Counted from the first letter of the stretch, positions 38,201 through 48,674 are shown. The stretch: 64,000 nt of DNA from Notolepis coatsorum (GCA_963971535.1 CAXASK010002072.1:27501-91500); one strand, 5' to 3'. A program made the numbers and translations. The notes: generated from the sequence alone by a model not told the origin.

Positions 38201-38765
38201 CCCTCGTGAAGGAATACTCTCATTTGGATATGAAAGATGGGGCCTTAACACGGTGACAGAGAGAATCCACTCGTCCAAAACACACAGGGATCACCAGTGT
38301 TAATGGTCGCGGCCCACTAGTTAAAACTATAATGGTCTTCAGACCAAGGCCTTCTGTCGCCTAGGTGGCTGAACAAAGGACCCTAGCCTGGGGCCGGTTT
38401 CCATAAACATTGTCAAGTAGCCCCCATAGCACTAACAGACAAGTGGAGCCTGCCAGCAAAACACTACTCACCCAACCTGGAACGCACCGCTTCTCACAAC
38501 AGCGGCATGTCCGACAGTTCAGCTGTGGCCTGACAGGTTTCACCCCAACAAACACAGCAAGGGACTGCAGTTGAGAAGCATGCAGCGGCGTGCTCCCAAT
38601 ACGAAAACCGGTGGAGGATTTTTAGAATGATCAACATCTTCCAGACACTCCAGTACGAAGACAATATCGCCGTATTTTCTCGAAAATAGTGAGAGAGAAA
38701 ATAAAGATATGATGTCAACGTATCCTTGTTTCCCAAAGCTGTTCCTAATCCAATTTCTTCCATCA
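35229..38765. other. 3.5 kb with no supportable gene
   Basis: It contains a poly-C run (36,429-36,443), an AT-rich middle, a CpG-rich block (about 37,690-37,830) and short repeats of CAGCTGACTGGCTAAC (about 37,875 and 37,955). Two small frames are noted but not claimed as genes: minus 37,471-37,656 (starting MFYTLDYDVILDRGCF) beside the CpG-rich block, and plus 38,079-38,303 (starting MSTPLHNGDFTNTRRN). I recognise neither. Confidence 0.3.
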
Positions 38766-40115
38766 TGGTGTCATTTACATTTACATTTACATTTAGTCAT
38801 TTAGCTGACGCTTTTATCCAAAGCGACTTACAAGTTCTGTGCGACAAGACAGCAAGAAGGGTATAACTCTATCAGCTGAGTAACAATGTTCATCAAAGTG
38901 TTGCGTGTTACAGTGTAGGTTAGTTTATTAGGACAAGTGCATGACATTAAGGTTAGTCGGGGTTAGATTTTTATTTTTATTTTTTTTATCATTTCAGATA
39001 ATGGTTGAAGAAGTGAGTCTTTAGTCGACGGCGAAAGATTGGACGGGATTCGGCTGTCCTAACTGGGATGGGTAGTTCATTCCACCATTGTGGGGCAAGG
39101 ACTGAGAATAGGCGGCTTCTCTTTGATGACCCTCCGGGAGCTTGGATAGGAGTAGATCTGAGGCGGCCAGAAGACGCAGAGCGTAGGGGTCTTGAGGGTG
39201 TGTAGTTAGAGACCATTGACCGGAGGTAGGCGGGAGCGGTTCCCTTTGCCGCACGGTATGCTAGGTCGAGGGCCTTGAAGCGGATACGTGCAGCAATGGG
39301 GAGCCAGTGCAGGTCCCTAAGAAGTGGGGTGACATGGGCTGACTTCGGTAGGTTTGAGATCAGGCGGGCCGCTGCATTTTGAATGAGTTGAAGAGGCTTG
39401 GTGGCAGTGGCCGGGAGGCCAGCTAGCAGTGCGTTGCAGTAGTCGAGGCGGGAGATGACTGTTGATTGGACGAGGAGTTGGGTGGCTTCTTTTGTCAGGA
39501 AGGGGCGTATCCTTCTGACGTTGCTCAGGAGGAATCTGCAGGTTCTGGTTGTCGCTGCGATGTGAGCAGAGAAGTTCAACTGGTCGTCGAGGACAACACC
39601 AAGGTTCTTGGCGGTCGGCGACGCGGTCACAGCTGCATTCTCGACTGTGATGGAGAGGTCGGTAAGGGGGGAGGATTTGGCCGGCAGGTGGAGCAATTCT
39701 GTTTTGCTTAGGTTCAGTTTGAGGTGGTTGGTCGTCATCCAGGCGGAGATGTCGGACAGACAGGCCGAGATCCGCTCAGAGACGTGGATATCTGAGGGAG
39801 GGAAGGAGAGGAAGAGTTGAGTATCATCGGCATAACAATGATATGAGAAGCCATGAGATGTGATAATGTTACCCAGTGATTTAGTGTAGAGGGAGAAGAG
39901 AAGGGGTCCTAGGACCAAGCCCTGGGGGACACCCGTCCGGAGGGGGCGGGTGGCCGACAGAGTCCCTCTCCATGACACTTGGTAGGAGCGGTCATTGAGG
40001 TATGATGTCAGCCATGTCAGCGCAGATCCAGCCACTCCCATTCCTGCGAGGGCCGCGAGGAGGATCTGATGGTTGACTGTGTCGAAGGCTGCAGATAGAT
40101 CTAGGAGTGTCAAGT
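38766..40115 (-). mobile_element. 5'-truncated L2-clade LINE
   Basis: The 3' end is the well-known fish L2 terminus: AAGTCGCTTTGGATAAAAGC, GTCAGCTAAATGACTAAATG and a (TAAATG)n tail (38,766-38,835). The coding part enters at reverse-transcriptase motif LLDLSAAFDTVNH near 40,105. Sequence upstream of this belongs to the neighbouring MITE-like segment. Confidence 0.9.
38989..40115 (-). pseudogene. L2 LINE reverse transcriptase, C-terminal part
   Basis: The open frame encodes LTLLDLSAAFDTVNHQILL, TGVPQGLVLGPLLFSLY, the catalytic YADDTQLFLSF, LNLSKTELLHLP, SRLDYCNALLAGLP and LQLIQNAAARLI, which is the classic L2/Maui order. The endonuclease and the N-terminal half of the reverse transcriptase are missing because of 5' truncation. 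The remaining frame has no stop for about 375 codons, so the insertion is fairly young. The frame runs on to 40,182 only through unrelated DNA. Confidence 0.9.
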
Positions 40116-40129
40116 GTGGGGATCTACCG

Positions 40130-40323
40130 AGGCACTTCTTCCTTGTGGTGAAAGCGAGAAGGAGGCGAGTGGGTGGCCCCACCCCTGCTTATATGGGTAA
40201 GCTGATAGGGGTGTGGTCAGACGAATATTGGGATTAAAGGTACATTGTGGTCTTTATTCAGTGCGCGTGCACATATGCGAGATAGTGCAGAGAGCGATGC
40301 CGAGCGAGAGCGATACGATACAG
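40130..40323. mobile_element. MITE-like segment, inverted relative to 32.6-33.8 kb
   Basis: The reverse complement matches the core of the 32,551-33,802 element (CAGGGGTGGGGCCACCCACT, then CACTGAATAAAGACCACAAT). It ends with CTGTATCGTATCGCTCTCGC, as does the sequence at 33,802. It abuts the truncated L2 on one side and the LINE 5' region on the other. Confidence 0.6.
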
Positions 40324-40393
40324 AACTGAACTATGTATTTGTTACACCTTATCCTCAGTATTTTGAGACACTGGGTAACATAAGCACCTGGCC

Positions 40394-40948
40394 GTGGGGA
40401 CAGCGACCGTTCACGCAACATTAACGGCCAATCCTGAAAGAAAGAACAGACCCCCGAATGGCAGAATGGACCGAAAGACCTTTTTGTCCCTTATCCTGCT
40501 ACTATCGGGAGACATTCATCTAAACCCAGGCCCGGTCTTGACCAGAACTCAGGCGAGAAGACTTGGTCTGGCAGCGCAAGAAGCGAGGGAGGTTACCATC
40601 GCGACCAATATCAACAACTCAACCTGTGGCTACATCCACTGCACGGACGGCAACTCTTCCCAAATGACGCCGCAGCAGACGAGCACACGTGAGGCAGAGA
40701 CGAGAGGAGGTGAACCGAGGGTCGAAACCATGACGACCATCCCGACGCGGGATTTAAACATCTCGACGCCCGATAGCCGGCTAGCCAGCGGAGCTAACGG
40801 CGAAAACATCCAGGAACAAAGGACTCTGGACCGAGTCCTTTGTTGTACCAGCACGGCGCGGGTCCCGACCCCCCCTCCCCCCTTCCCACCCACGTCAACA
40901 AAGCCCCCCCAACCGGCAACCCCACGGACAAATCGCCTGATAAACTAG
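40394..40948 (+). pseudogene. CR1/L2-like LINE N-terminal region with 2A-like peptide
   Basis: From ATG 40,466 the product begins MDRKTFLSLILLLSGDIHLN, so NPGP ends at 40,534. This matches the 2A-like translational-skipping signature (D-x-E-x-NPGP) known at the N-terminus of several APE-type non-LTR retrotransposons, except that His replaces the usual Glu. A Thr/Pro-rich linker follows. The frame overlaps the main ORF by about 109 bp but is shifted by one base. The C-rich runs in the overlap (about 40,869-40,915) make a length change there the likely cause of the split. The upstream ATG at 40,394 is in the same frame. Confidence 0.7.
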
Positions 40949-43900
40949 CCAACCTGGCCAGGCTGGCTATGTTTACCAGCCCAGGAGAACAAAAGGTTGC
41001 CGCCAGAAAATACAGGACAAAGGACTCCCCCTCCCCACACACCAACACATCACGGAGACAACAACAAAGCCCCCCCCCTCCCTCCCCCACAGCAGCACCA
41101 GAAGACCATTACCTGGAACTCGAAGACATCAATAACACAGCTAATAAAAACGGACTACACATCTTTCACCTTAATGTAAACAGCATTAAGCATAAGCTGG
41201 ACGAATTAAGAAACCTGTTTATGAGCGGTAAGGTAGACATAATATGCTTTACTGAAACTAAACTTGATCCATCTGTAACAGACCCTGAAATAGAAATAGA
41301 GAACTATACTATAGTCCGTAATGACAGAAACCAGTATGGAGGTGGTGTTTGTATGTACATACATAAGGACACCAAATTCATTACCCGTACTGACCTTCAT
41401 CATGAGACAATTGAAACCGTATGGGTGGAAATTTTATTTGAAAGGGCAAAATCTGTTCTAGTCGGCACAATATACAGACCGCCAGATCAAACTGGATTTT
41501 ATGATACTTTGGATGTGTGCTTAGCTGGAGCTGAGGATGCGGAAAAAATTCTTATTGGGGATTGGAACACGGATATGCAACAAAAAAATGCACCCGTCTT
41601 CAAATCCTTCAATAGGTTTTGTGATCTGCACGGCCTCAGCCAACTAATCACCCAACCCACAAGGATATGTGAATCAACTCAGACTACCATTGACCTCATA
41701 CTGACCTCTGACAAGTCCAAGATCTCCAGTAAAGGGGTTATAGCATGCGGGTTAAGTGATCATTACATGATATTCTGTACCCGCAAAAAGCTAAAACTAA
41801 AGGCTGGCTGTCACAAAACAGTCACATCTAGAGACCTCAAAACCTACTCTAGCGAGGCCTTTAACCTTGAACTGGAGAGTCTGGACTGGTCAGATGAACT
41901 CAATGGTACACTGGTTGAAGAAACTTGGCTTGGCTTCAAAACCAAATTTTCATCAATACTAAACAAAATGGCCCCCCTAAGAACCACCAGGGTAAAAAAT
42001 CGCGCTGAGCCATGGATGCACACTGAAATACTGACCGCTATGAAAGCCAGAGACAAAAAATGCTCTGAGTTTCGTAAAAGTCAGTCAAAGCTTACCAAAA
42101 GCACGAGCAGTGAACTCCAAGACCACGTGACTGAACTCAAACTAGAAAGAAACAGACTAAGAAATGACGTAAACTCCATGATCAAAACTGCAAAAAAAAA
42201 TTTCATCAATGACAAAACCGAGGAAAACAAAAATAAACCACGTGAACTTTGGAAATTACTCAACAATCAACTAGGCTGCAGTAAAAAACTCAAAACCAGG
42301 TTCTCAAACATAAACATAAAGACGGACAACACGCTCATCACAGACAAGCTGGATGTAGCCAATTACTTAAACACTTTCTTCACAAACATAGCCACAACAC
42401 TGGTAAACAAACTACCCTCCCACTCAGGGCAGTATGGGGTAGAACACATAGTAGCATACTACATGAACCTAGGCGTCCACAAAGACGACTTCAAACTGGA
42501 AATAGTAACTACAGATGAGGTACTCAAAAAACTGAGCGCCCTCCAACCAAACAAGGCCACTGGCCATGACAACATCCCCTCCAAATTCCTCAGAGACTCA
42601 GCAGCAGCCATCACCCCAGTCATCACACACATAATAAACCTCTCCATAAAACAGGGACACGTCCCCAAGGACTTCAAAATTGCGAGAGTAACACCCCTGC
42701 ACAAAAAGGGCAGCAAATTAGACCCGGGTAACTACCGCCCTGTTTCTATCCTTACATCCATCTCGAAAGTCATGGAAAAAATAGTATACGAACAGATCGA
42801 AAAGTACCTCGCGGAAAAAAATCTAATCTATGAATTCCAATCTGGCTTCAGAACATCCCACTCCACTGACACATGCCTTCTCTACTTGAACGACCACATC
42901 AAACAAGAGGTGGACGCGGGCAAATACTGCGGCATGGTCATGCTGGACCTACAAAAGGCCTTCGACACTGTCAATCACACCATTCTGATTGACAAGCTAA
43001 AAGCAATTGGTTTTGATAGTTTATCAGTGAGCTGGATACAATCCTACCTGGAGGGGAGGGAACAGATGGTGGAAGTAAACGGTACCCTATCCCCCCCCCT
43101 CACAGTGAGCTGTGGTGTTCCACAAGGAAGCATACTAGGACCGCTACTATTCCTAATTTATGCAAATGACATGTCGTCAGCTTGTGACTGCAACTTGTTC
43201 CTGTTTGCGGACGACTCAGCCCTGCTGGTCTCTGACAAGAACAAGTTACAGGTTGAAAAAGCCCTCAGCTCGGAACTAGGCAAAATCTGCATATGGCTCG
43301 CCGACAACAAACTATCATTACACATGGGCAAAACAGAGTCCATTCTCTTCGGTTCAAATAACAAACTCAGCAAGACCGACGGCTTCTCGGTTACAGTGGG
43401 TGACAATATTATCACAAGGAAAGATGAAATTACCTACCTGGGTTCCATCCTAGAGGCTAATCTTTCCTGTGACAAAATGGCATCCAATGTAATAAAAAAA
43501 GTCAACCAACGAACGCGATTCTTGTACCGGATCTCCTCTCTGGTAAACAAGAATACCCTGAAGACTCTAGCAGGAGCACTCATTCAAGGGTACTACGACT
43601 ATGCTTGCACCTCATGGTACCAAAGCACCTCAAAGGCACTAAAAAACAAATTACAAACATCTCAAAACAAGCTAGTCAGACTACTACTTGACCTGACTCC
43701 TAGAACCCACCTCACCCCTGCCCACTTTGACAACCTAGGATGGCTTAGAGTAGACGACAGAGTACAGCAACTTGCAATGGGCCTGGTCTACAAGATACAC
43801 TACGCGACCAAGGTACCCATGTACATGTCAAAATACTTCCCAAAGGTCAGTGAATACCACGATCACAACACCAGAGGGAGCTCCACAAATCATGTAAAAC

Positions 43901-44073
43901 CCAGATTCGGCTCAAACAAGGGACTAAACACGTTTCGCAATTATGCCACATCAATGTGGAACGCCCTGCCTAAAGCTGTAAAGGAATGTGAATCACTACC
44001 CACCTTCAAAAACACTCTCAAAAAACACCTACGTGAGACTGCAATTCGAAACTGGCCCCTACAAATGTCCTAA
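40840..44073 (+). CDS. CR1/L2-like LINE endonuclease and reverse transcriptase
   Basis: An APE-type endonuclease comes first: FHLNVNSIKHKLDELR, FTETKLDPSV, ILIGDWNTDM and GLSDHYMIF. The reverse transcriptase follows: NKATGHDNIPSKFL, GNYRPVSILTSISKVMEK, GFRTSHSTDTCLLYL, MLDLQKAFDTVNH, CGVPQGSILGPLLFLIY and the catalytic FADDSALLV, then LSLHMGKTESILFGS. It encodes 1,077 residues without a stop from a start lying in the linker; the true N-terminus is in the shifted frame at 40,466. The enzyme copies its own RNA at nicked chromosomal DNA. Domain order and motifs fit the jockey superfamily (CR1/L2/Rex1-like); the exact family is not assigned. Many 3' tails of the family are scattered through the window, and a second copy lies at 60.8-63.6 kb. 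Confidence 0.9.
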   Translation: MLYQHGAGPDPPSPLPTHVNKAPPTGNPTDKSPDKLANLARLAMFTSPGEQKVAARKYRTKDSPSPHTNTSRRQQQSPPPPSPTAAPEDHYLELEDINNTANKNGLHIFHLNVNSIKHKLDELRNLFMSGKVDIICFTETKLDPSVTDPEIEIENYTIVRNDRNQYGGGVCMYIHKDTKFITRTDLHHETIETVWVEILFERAKSVLVGTIYRPPDQTGFYDTLDVCLAGAEDAEKILIGDWNTDMQQKNAPVFKSFNRFCDLHGLSQLITQPTRICESTQTTIDLILTSDKSKISSKGVIACGLSDHYMIFCTRKKLKLKAGCHKTVTSRDLKTYSSEAFNLELESLDWSDELNGTLVEETWLGFKTKFSSILNKMAPLRTTRVKNRAEPWMHTEILTAMKARDKKCSEFRKSQSKLTKSTSSELQDHVTELKLERNRLRNDVNSMIKTAKKNFINDKTEENKNKPRELWKLLNNQLGCSKKLKTRFSNINIKTDNTLITDKLDVANYLNTFFTNIATTLVNKLPSHSGQYGVEHIVAYYMNLGVHKDDFKLEIVTTDEVLKKLSALQPNKATGHDNIPSKFLRDSAAAITPVITHIINLSIKQGHVPKDFKIARVTPLHKKGSKLDPGNYRPVSILTSISKVMEKIVYEQIEKYLAEKNLIYEFQSGFRTSHSTDTCLLYLNDHIKQEVDAGKYCGMVMLDLQKAFDTVNHTILIDKLKAIGFDSLSVSWIQSYLEGREQMVEVNGTLSPPLTVSCGVPQGSILGPLLFLIYANDMSSACDCNLFLFADDSALLVSDKNKLQVEKALSSELGKICIWLADNKLSLHMGKTESILFGSNNKLSKTDGFSVTVGDNIITRKDEITYLGSILEANLSCDKMASNVIKKVNQRTRFLYRISSLVNKNTLKTLAGALIQGYYDYACTSWYQSTSKALKNKLQTSQNKLVRLLLDLTPRTHLTPAHFDNLGWLRVDDRVQQLAMGLVYKIHYATKVPMYMSKYFPKVSEYHDHNTRGSSTNHVKPRFGSNKGLNTFRNYATSMWNALPKAVKECESLPTFKNTLKKHLRETAIRNWPLQMS

Positions 44074-44700
44074 CCTAGTTGTACAGTAAATGACCAAGTA
44101 AGGCTTTGTCAACATTCCAATGTACAGTGTAAAATGTGTGTGTGTCCCCTACCCAACCCCCCCCCCCCCCCCCCCCCCCACCTACAATGTACAGCCCTCA
44201 CCCAACCCACCCAACCCCACCCCACCAACCTCCTCCAATGTACAGTTTCTACGCCAAATGTATATACACTCCTTTTCTGGACACTTTTGTATCACAAACA
44301 GTACTGTATTTGCAAATCTGATATGTCATAAATGTATAGATGTAGCAGTACTGTCTATCTGTATGTCATGTATGTCATATATGTTATGATGAATTGAAAA
44401 TGGGGGACCCTGGTGGAAACAAGACGAAAGTCTTTCTCTGGTCTGCATCCCCTTAACAATTGTATGTATTGAGATGTACTGTACTGTACCCATTCTGCAA
44501 TCTGTTAATAAACTTTTCAATCAATCAATCAATCACCATTAACCTCTTATCTAGGGACATCTATGGATCTCAGGTATGGACAAATTCATTATTGGAATAC
44601 CGGTAGGTACAGAGCAAACGCTGTCTGATTGACAGGACTCCCTGGAAGAAGAGATCTTGTATCTCAATGGGACATTCCTGGATAAATAAAGGATAAATAA

Positions 44701-45140
44701 ATTGATTGATTGATTGAAAACTTTATTAACAGATTGCAGAATGGGTACAGTACAGTACAGCTCAATACATACAATTGTTAAGGGGATGCAGACCAGAGAA
44801 ATACTTTTGTCTTGTTTACATCAGGGTCCCCCATTTTCAATTCATCATAACATATATGACATACAGATAGACAGTACTGCTACATCTATACATTTATGAC
44901 ATATCAGATTTGCAAATACAGTACTGTTTGTGATACAAAAAGAGTCCAGAAAAGAGAGTATATACATTTGACGTAGAAACTGTACATTGGAGGAGGTTGG
45001 GGGGGGGGGGGGGACTGTACATTGGAGGTGGTTGGAAAGGGGGGGGGGGGGGGGGTCGGGGACACTGTACAACTCTACAAGCAAAACTGTACATTGGAAT
45101 ATTGACAAAACCATACTTGGTCATTTACTGTACATTGGAG
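44701..45140 (-). mobile_element. Inverted copy of the same LINE 3' UTR
   Basis: The reverse complement of 44,090-44,534 with few differences. It starts with (TTGA)n and includes two poly-G runs (44,999-45,013 and about 45,038-45,056). With the preceding LINE it forms an inverted repeat of about 440 bp per arm around a 165-bp spacer. Confidence 0.9.
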
Positions 45141-45366
45141 GGGGTTGGGTTACAACACAGGATCAGAGTATAAACAGTACAGGAATGAGAAACAGTCTAA
45201 ATGGGTTTTAACATTTTAGTTTATTTCATGCGGATATGATCTGTAATACCTGATCGGTACAATATCTACTAACCTGATCAATACAAGATATTCCTACCTG
45301 ATCGATATACGTTCGGTAACTTCGCCCCCCCCTCATGTTGATAACGGAACAAGGAACTCTCCAACT

Positions 45367-45416
45367 GTATTGTACCCATTCTGCAATCTGTTAATAAAGT
45401 TTTCAATCAATCATCT
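45367..45416 (+). mobile_element. CR1/L2-like LINE tail, short
   Basis: CCCATTCTGCAATCTGTTAA followed by TAAAGTTTTCAATCAATCA. It directly abuts the promoter-like segment at 45,428 and truncates it. Confidence 0.8.
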
Positions 45417-45427
45417 CAACAACCGCA

Positions 45428-45568
45428 CGTCAGCGCAGACGTACTTGACTTCGAGATACTTCCGTACTTTCCACCAATCAGCGCGCGTGTCCCGTCAGCG
45501 GCAGAAGTGTCGTGTGGCGGAAGTTGCCCGTGAGCGGATAATCTCCGGGGATGCAGCTGGAGGCTACT
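45428..45568 (-). promoter_or_regulatory. Second copy of the zinc-finger-gene promoter-like segment
   Basis: The reverse complement of 4,482-4,610 with few changes: CCACCAATCAGCGCGCGTGT, AGCGGCAGAAGTGTCGTGTG and GCGGAAGTTGCCCGTGAGCG. It has a CCAAT box and ETS-like sites. Downstream of it (toward lower coordinates) a LINE tail replaces whatever exon followed, so no zinc-finger exons accompany this copy. Confidence 0.5.
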
Positions 45569-45819
45569 CACGATTTGAGCTAATGTCATCTGCCAAATGT
45601 TGCATTGTGGGATACATGGACAACTTTTAATGACTTCAAAACATGGGTGGGCGGCCATACTTATATAGTCTTATATGCTGCTATATTTTTTATGCTCGTT
45701 TTATGTCATTTTATGCCATAGAATCAAACCATAAACAAAGTGGCCATATTGGGATGCTATATCCTAATGAGAAAAACTGTGATTTTATATGTCCGCACTC
45801 TATGTGCTCATTTTGCCTT

Positions 45820-45896
45820 TTTTCTGCTGTAAAGCACTACTTTGAGCTGCAATTGTTGGATGAAAGGTGCTATACAAATAAAGTTATTATTAAGTC
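45820..45896 (+). mobile_element. L2-type LINE 3' end
   Basis: CTGTAAAGCACTACTTTGAG, GAAAGGTGCTATACAAATAA and AGTTATTATTA, the same end as at 4,134-4,315 and 47,100-47,460. Confidence 0.7.
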
Positions 45897-45942
45897 TATG
45901 GCTGCGGCACAGTGCGGCAGTGTCTGGTATAGGCGCCGTTAC

Positions 45943-46001
45943 CTGCAGGCTCTCCTGGAAGCTGGAGGCCTGGTACTGGGCGTACTTGGCGATGGTGGTG
46001 T
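45943..46001 (-). pseudogene. kdm6b: kdm6b exon fragment (TTIAKYAQYQASSFQESLQ)
   Basis: The minus strand encodes TTIAKYAQYQASSFQESLQ, matching KDM6B/UTX sequence just N-terminal to the JmjC domain. It is followed by a donor, CAG|GTAACG at 45,943/45,942. Upstream of the first Thr the frame loses similarity and meets a stop. A hAT-like element begins 24 bp further on. The fragment lies downstream of the JmjC exons, although it should precede them. Confidence 0.85.
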
Positions 46002-46284
46002 AACAATGTCACAATGGCTACAGGCAGGGGCGGGGCTAGGGGGTGGCTACTTGGGCTCAAGCCCAGAATGTTTTCTGAAAAGCCCAGAATCTATTTTCAA
46101 AAAAAAATTTTTTTTTTGACAATTAATCATTGTTACATGAAAATATGTTTGCACCAGATTTAGCAGAAGCTAATTTCCATATGTAGTCTATCCAGCTGCT
46201 AACAGTATTTGAGTGAGTTAAGTCTTGGTGTTATGATAGACTCAGACCTAAGCTTTAAATCACAATCAACAAGTTGACAAAAAC

Positions 46285-46430
46285 ATAATTCTTCCACCTT
46301 AGAAACATAGCTAAAGTACGGCCATTTATAAATCAAAAGGACGCTGAAAACCAGATCCATGCCTTTATCTCAAGCCGACTCGACTACTGTAATGCACTCC
46401 TTACCGGCCTCCCGAAAAAATACGATGATA
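46285..46430 (+). pseudogene. L2-type LINE reverse transcriptase remnant
   Basis: One frame reads FFHLRNIAKVRPFINQKDAE, then AFISSRLDYCNALLTGLPKK, the C-terminal thumb region of L2-type reverse transcriptases. It then breaks off into AT-rich 3' sequence, indicating an internal deletion. Confidence 0.8.
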
Positions 46431-47099
46431 ACTATTTTATTGCAATGCACTATTGCATTATTTTATTCTATTTTACTAACTATTTTATTGCACTGCACTA
46501 TTTTACTTTGTATCAGTGATAATCAAACCGTAAACAAAGACGCCTATTAACACTTTCAGCGCCAGATGGCGCTGTTTACTGTTACTGGTGAAAGGCCAGC
46601 ACCTTTTAACATGGGGATACGTGGCTGTGTTTGCAGGCCTAAAGCTATATTATATATTATAGCTATGGATCTAATAATATAGTCGATTGTCATTGAGTTT
46701 CTTCCGGTCAAGATGCAAAAAACAGATCATTAATTTCCATCCGTTTTATACCGTCGTGAATATGAGTGTAGTTTCAGGGTGGTCTGGTGTCATTTCCAAA
46801 ATGACAGACACCAAGCCACATCGTTTCAAATGGAGTGCAATAGCGGCCGCAAGGTGTTAGGCGGCGGTATTGGACTTTTGAGATCTCAGACCCATCCCCA
46901 GTGATAACACAGGCTGCCGGCATGTCTTTATGAATGGAAATATCGAATAAAAGAAGCAACGATGAAAACCCGACTATACTCTGGTTTTCGGGGTCCTGGC
47001 ACTCAACGTTCGGCGAGCTAACCCTAGATCTTAGATCCTAATATGAAAAACAATGTGATTTAATGTTCTATGTCTTACCTTGACTTTGTCTATTTTACT

Positions 47100-47464
<365 letters not shown>

Positions 47465-47779
47465 GCTTCATTAATTAAAGGGTGTACATTTAAGTGTTCT
47501 ATAGTGCCTTTTTTTGTCCGCTTTAAGGTGGTGGTATAAGTTAAAGGTTGTGGTGTCGAAGTAAAAAAATCTGTGCCCGCTGACGCGGGCACCTATCGGG
47601 GTTAAGCCCCGGATCTCCTACAATCCTAAATCCGCCCCTGGGCTGTACAACTGTTATATAATCCTAAAATGGGATTCTGAAAACACAACCCTAAGACCGG
47701 ATACGGTTAAAAGAAAGAATAATAATAATGAAAGCTGCATGAATGACATGTGCAGGGAGAGCGATGGTGGATGTCTTAC

Positions 47780-47906
47780 GTAAATGCTGGGTGTCGGAGG
47801 GTTGAGTTTCTCCCGGGATATCGGCTCCTCTGGGTTCACGATGGGCTTGACGGAGAAGGCCGGGAGCAGGAAGGACTCTTTGAACTTCCCTTTGACCCTC
47901 GCACCC
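47780..47906 (-). pseudogene. kdm6b: kdm6b exon N-terminal to JmjC ([18 protein letters not shown])
   Basis: A 127-bp exon with a TTTGTTGCAG acceptor and a TAC|GTAAGA donor. It encodes [20 protein letters not shown] followed by [20 protein letters not shown] and IY, closely matching vertebrate KDM6B upstream of JmjC. Frame and both splice sites are intact. The next KDM6B exon (ESKRDAF..) was not found. Its position, 4.4 kb downstream of the last JmjC exon on the same strand, is out of order for one gene copy. Confidence 0.9.
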
Positions 47907-48460
47907 CTGCAACAAACCAACCAACCGGCACATCAAAAACACCAAATCATCAGCGATCCCTCTCAAAGGGTTTACTACAGGGTTCCCACAGCAAAATTGT
48001 ATTCAAGGACTTTTTACTATTTTTCTAAGTACTATTTTTCATTTTCAAGGATGCCACTCGAAGGATACAATTCACTTGGAGCGCGAGAGACAGCGACTCG
48101 TCAGATAAAAAAAATAACAATTCTTGATTCAGAACAATTTGATCATGGATGAACAAAACATTCAATGCGAATGGTTGATTTGAATTTCAATGACTTTTTA
48201 AGCAACTTGTTAAAAAAAAATTTGTTTTCAAGGAATTCCAGGCCTTGACTTTTTTTGGTAAAACAAAATCAAGCACTTTAAGAACTGCAAGGACCTTGTG
48301 CGAACTCGGTTACTATCTTACTGTTAATACTCATTACTTCCTTATATATTTCAGAGTTTCCTGTCCTCTGCGATTAAAGCACATCTCTTTGATGGAGAAA
48401 AATGTATCGTCTCGATCCATATCTCAATTATTACCTCAATAACCTTTGTCCAGCGACCAA

Positions 48461-48674
48461 ACCTAATGGTCTGTTCCCTAACACAACCTAATGGTCTGTT
48501 CCCTAACACAACCTAATGGTCTGTTCCCTAACACAACCTAATGGTCTGTTCCCTAACACAACCTAATGGTCTGTTCCCTAACACAACCTAATGGTCTGTT
48601 CCCTAACACAACCTAATGGTCTGTTCCCTAACACAACCTAATGGTCTGTTCCCTAACACAACCTAATGGTCTGT
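48461..48674. repeat. 25-bp minisatellite, 8.6 copies
   Basis: The unit ACCTAATGGTCTGTTCCCTA plus ACACA is repeated from 48,461 with no visible differences between copies, indicating recent expansion. Confidence 0.95.

Larger units (their letters stand above)
40394..44534 (+). mobile_element. Nearly full-length CR1/L2-like LINE
   Basis: It extends from the 2A-like region to the (TCAA)n tail, CAATCAATCAATCAATCA at 44,518-44,535. The 3' UTR holds a run of about 23 C (44,157-44,179) and an AATAAA-like signal before the tail. The 5' boundary is not certain; sequence upstream to 40,324 may be its 5' UTR. No target duplication could be identified. Confidence 0.85.

Noticed and set aside
39466-39820. 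Plus-strand frames at 39.5-39.8 kb
   Set aside because: Shadows of the minus-strand L2 reverse transcriptase.
33802-40323. LTR-type element suggested by repeated ends
   Set aside because: The ends are inverted, not direct, and no gag, pol or primer-site features were recognised between them.
44120-44389. Proline-rich 65-89-codon frames
   Set aside because: Artefacts of the poly-C run in the LINE 3' UTR.
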